A stretch of DNA of 64,000 nucleotides, from positions 62,001-126,000 of the forward strand of contig NZ_SRLA01000007.1 of the NCBI RefSeq assembly GCF_004745825.1. The letters run 5' to 3'. Shown here piece after piece: positions 62,489 to 64,000 of this stretch. The DNA comes from Hymenobacter fodinae (GTDB taxonomy: Bacteria > Bacteroidota > Bacteroidia > Cytophagales > Hymenobacteraceae). The stretch's first letter is position 1, and each line of letters opens with the position of its first letter. Made by a program: the position numbers and the translations under genes. The notes below the pieces were generated by a model. It was not told the origin of the DNA, searched no databases, and was given only the letters and a program-made list of their open reading frames with translations.

Positions 62489-63122
62489 AAAGCGAGGCGA
62501 TGGGCAGCGCGTTTGACCGTAGCTGTTTGGCGCGGATGCGGCTCAGTGTTTCAGGCAGGATACCTAGGTAGGAAGCAATCAGATGGTGTGGAAAGCGACT
62601 TAGGTAATCCGGGTGCTGGGTGACGAAGGCGGCGTAGCGCTCCTCGGCCGTGCACGAAATAGCCGCGTGCAGGCGCTTTTGGGTGGCAACTTCGTGGCGC
62701 CGCTCTAGCTCGCGCATGAGCTCGGCCATGGCTGGCACCGTGCGGATGAGCGCTTGCAGTTGCGCGTGCGTTAGCAGCAGCAGATCCGAATCTTCCAGCG
62801 CATCAATGTAGTAAGCGGAAGGCGTGAGTAGCACGCAGCTTTCCCGGTCCGCAATCCAGCCATTTTCGAGGCCAAAGCTGAGCAGGTGCTCCCCGCCCTT
62901 GTCGTTGAGGCTGTACATGCGCAGCGCCCCTTTTAGCACAAAGGCGAAGTGCTTGCACACCTCGCCCGCTTGCAGCAAAAACCCTCTTTTCTTCAGATGC
63001 TTCGGTACCGTTACCGTACCAATGGCGGCCAGATCCGCGTCGGAAATGGGGGAGGCCAGTAAGGAGTCAACGTAGGTCCGAAAAGCCCGGGGCGCAGAAG
63101 TGCCAAGAGACGGTGAAAGCAT
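62484..63122 (-). CDS. Crp/Fnr-family transcriptional regulator
   Basis: A 212-residue regulator: cNMP-binding beta-roll (about 35-130, LLQAGEVCKHFAFVLKGALRMY), dimer helix and C-terminal helix-turn-helix (RFPHHLIASYLGILPETLSRIR). Its block TQKRLHAAISC continuing to FVTQHPDY is shared almost exactly with the next gene. No FNR cysteine cluster. It is upstream of the pirin operon, whose promoter overlaps its 3' end. Confidence 0.9.
   Translation of the reverse strand: MLSPSLGTSAPRAFRTYVDSLLASPISDADLAAIGTVTVPKHLKKRGFLLQAGEVCKHFAFVLKGALRMYSLNDKGGEHLLSFGLENGWIADRESCVLLTPSAYYIDALEDSDLLLLTHAQLQALIRTVPAMAELMRELERRHEVATQKRLHAAISCTAEERYAAFVTQHPDYLSRFPHHLIASYLGILPETLSRIRAKQLRSNALPIASLS
62611..62684. 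repeat. Gene-conversion-like segment, copy 1
   Basis: A 74-bp segment in the Crp/Fnr gene 62484-63122 that differs at only two positions from 63285-63358 in the neighbouring paralogue. The sequence on both sides is much more divergent. Confidence 0.75.
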
Positions 63123-63163
63123 AGCGAAAGGTCTGAATTCAAGTTATTGTCAGCTGCCTAACC

Positions 63164-63766
63164 TTAAGAGCCAGACGGTTCTGCTTTCAAGTGCGACAGC
63201 TTGGTGCGAATACGACTCAGCGTTTCGGGCGAAATACCCAGGTAAGAAGCAATCATTACCTGGGAAAAGCGGCGTACATAGTCGGGGTGCTGGGTGACGA
63301 AGGCGGCGTAGCGCTCCTCAGCTGTGCACGAAATAGCCGCGTGCAGGCGCTTTTGGGTTTCGATGGCATACTGCTCGTCCTGAATGCGCACCAGCTCGGC
63401 TACGAGCGGCACCTTGCGCACGAGCTCCTGCGCCTGGGGGCACCCAATGAGCAGCAGCTGCGAGTCTTCTAGCGCGTCGATGTAGTAAGGAGAGGGCGTA
63501 AGCTGCAACCAGCTTTCCCGGTCCCCGACCCACTTGTTCTCCACCCCAAACAGCTGAATGTGCTTGTTGCCTTTGGCGTCCACGGTGTAGACGCGCAGGG
63601 CACCCTGCACTACGAAGGCCTTGTGCCGACACACGTCACCTGCTCGCAGGAAAAACTGTTTGCGGCGGAGCTTATAAGGCAGCAGCGCGTCGCTGATCAA
63701 CGCGAAGTCGGCGTCGGAAACAGTCGAGCAGGTTTGCTGGTCGATATAGTTGCGTAAAGCCTGCAT
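63164..63766 (-). CDS. Crp/Fnr-family transcriptional regulator
   Basis: A 200-residue paralogue of the preceding regulator: beta-roll (FLRAGDVCRHKAFVVQGALR), dimer helix and helix-turn-helix (SQVMIASYLGISPETLSRIR). Residues around the IDALEDSQLLLI strand and the TQKRLHAAISC block are shared with the neighbour. The ATG at 63766 gives the family start MQALRNYIDQQ; the frame opens at 63856. It lies 41 bp upstream of the other gene and both may be transcribed together. Confidence 0.9.
   Translation of the reverse strand: MQALRNYIDQQTCSTVSDADFALISDALLPYKLRRKQFFLRAGDVCRHKAFVVQGALRVYTVDAKGNKHIQLFGVENKWVGDRESWLQLTPSPYYIDALEDSQLLLIGCPQAQELVRKVPLVAELVRIQDEQYAIETQKRLHAAISCTAEERYAAFVTQHPDYVRRFSQVMIASYLGISPETLSRIRTKLSHLKAEPSGS
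63285..63358. repeat. Gene-conversion-like segment, copy 2
   Basis: Partner of 62611-62684, 72 of 74 bases identical. The two mismatches are near the middle (CGGCCG against CAGCTG). Confidence 0.75.
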
Positions 63767-64000
63767 AGCATGAGCGGAGTAATGGATGTGGGCAGCTGCG
63801 TTCGGCACTAGGTAGCCCGAGCAGCGTTTACTCTCTGGTGCCTGCGCCAACTGCATCTTCTGGCCAATGAGGAATCAAAAAGGACGCCCTACTGATCAGC
63901 TGCTGCCTAAGTTGCCAATGGAGTGCCAGCCACCGAGTCCACGCGCTTTTATATGATGTAAAATTCTATTTATCAGTAGGTTGTAATAAAATAATAGTTG
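63767..64000. other. Intergenic end of the window
   Basis: The leader of the Crp/Fnr gene followed by an AT-rich right edge (from 63950). The promoter is probably here. No reading frame is supported. Confidence 0.35.

Overview
The window reads as a chromosome segment of a GC-rich Bacteroidota bacterium, most like Hymenobacter and its relatives (Cytophagales). The signs are a SusC/SusD pair, a type IX secretion C-terminal tail, LytS/LytTR signalling, DUF547, DUF6134 and DUF4468 proteins, CarboxypepD_reg-like modules, and promoter elements of the ACCTTTG (-7) type. The assignment comes from gene content alone. I saw no rRNA, tRNA, CRISPR array, intact insertion sequence or phage gene.

Layout. 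0-2 kb: an HxlR regulator divergent from a short-chain dehydrogenase (SDR). 2-7.3 kb: an AT-richer patch of small secreted, lipoprotein and orphan hypothetical genes, with a short palindrome repeated three times between them. 7.3-21 kb: the most striking locus. A SusC-SusD-Na+ symporter-metallophosphoesterase operon converges on an operon of a BamA-like barrel, a TIGR04283-type glycosyltransferase, an epimerase, an SDR, an AhpD-like protein and the radical SAM protein ArsS. A DUF547-DUF6134 pair diverges from the barrel gene. These are arsenosugar-type genes, but no ArsM methyltransferase is present. 22.8-25.8 kb: a three-gene LytS-LytS-LytTR operon whose second 'kinase' has lost its catalytic motifs. 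26-36 kb: a histidine kinase without an ATPase domain, AraC and Crp/Fnr regulators, SDRs, remnants of an SDR and an alkaline phosphatase, and a BLUF photoreceptor. 36-47 kb: a broken alpha/beta hydrolase, a 907-residue secreted FG-GAP/malectin protein, an AraC/aldo-keto reductase pair, a trio of a membrane CarboxypepD_reg protein and two roadblock-like proteins, an HxlR-like gene, and a remnant of a luciferase-like monooxygenase.

47.4-64 kb is almost entirely minus-strand and devoted to redox and stress functions. It holds a response regulator-thioredoxin reductase fusion, a UBP zinc finger protein with a decayed partner kinase, GAPDH, Dps, quinone oxidoreductase, SDRs, a cupin-DUF305-beta-propeller operon, and a pirin-GNAT-NADP oxidoreductase-esterase operon. 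It also carries three Crp/Fnr regulators. Three of its promoters (dps, an SDR, pirin) share a TTGAC-N4-RTCAA palindrome centred 33-34 bp upstream of an ACCTTTG element. This suggests a local Crp/Fnr regulon that links iron storage and redox detoxification.

Many genes (HK, phosphatase, hydrolase, SDR, luciferase-like) are decaying in place, so the right half looks like an accessory stress region under active turnover.
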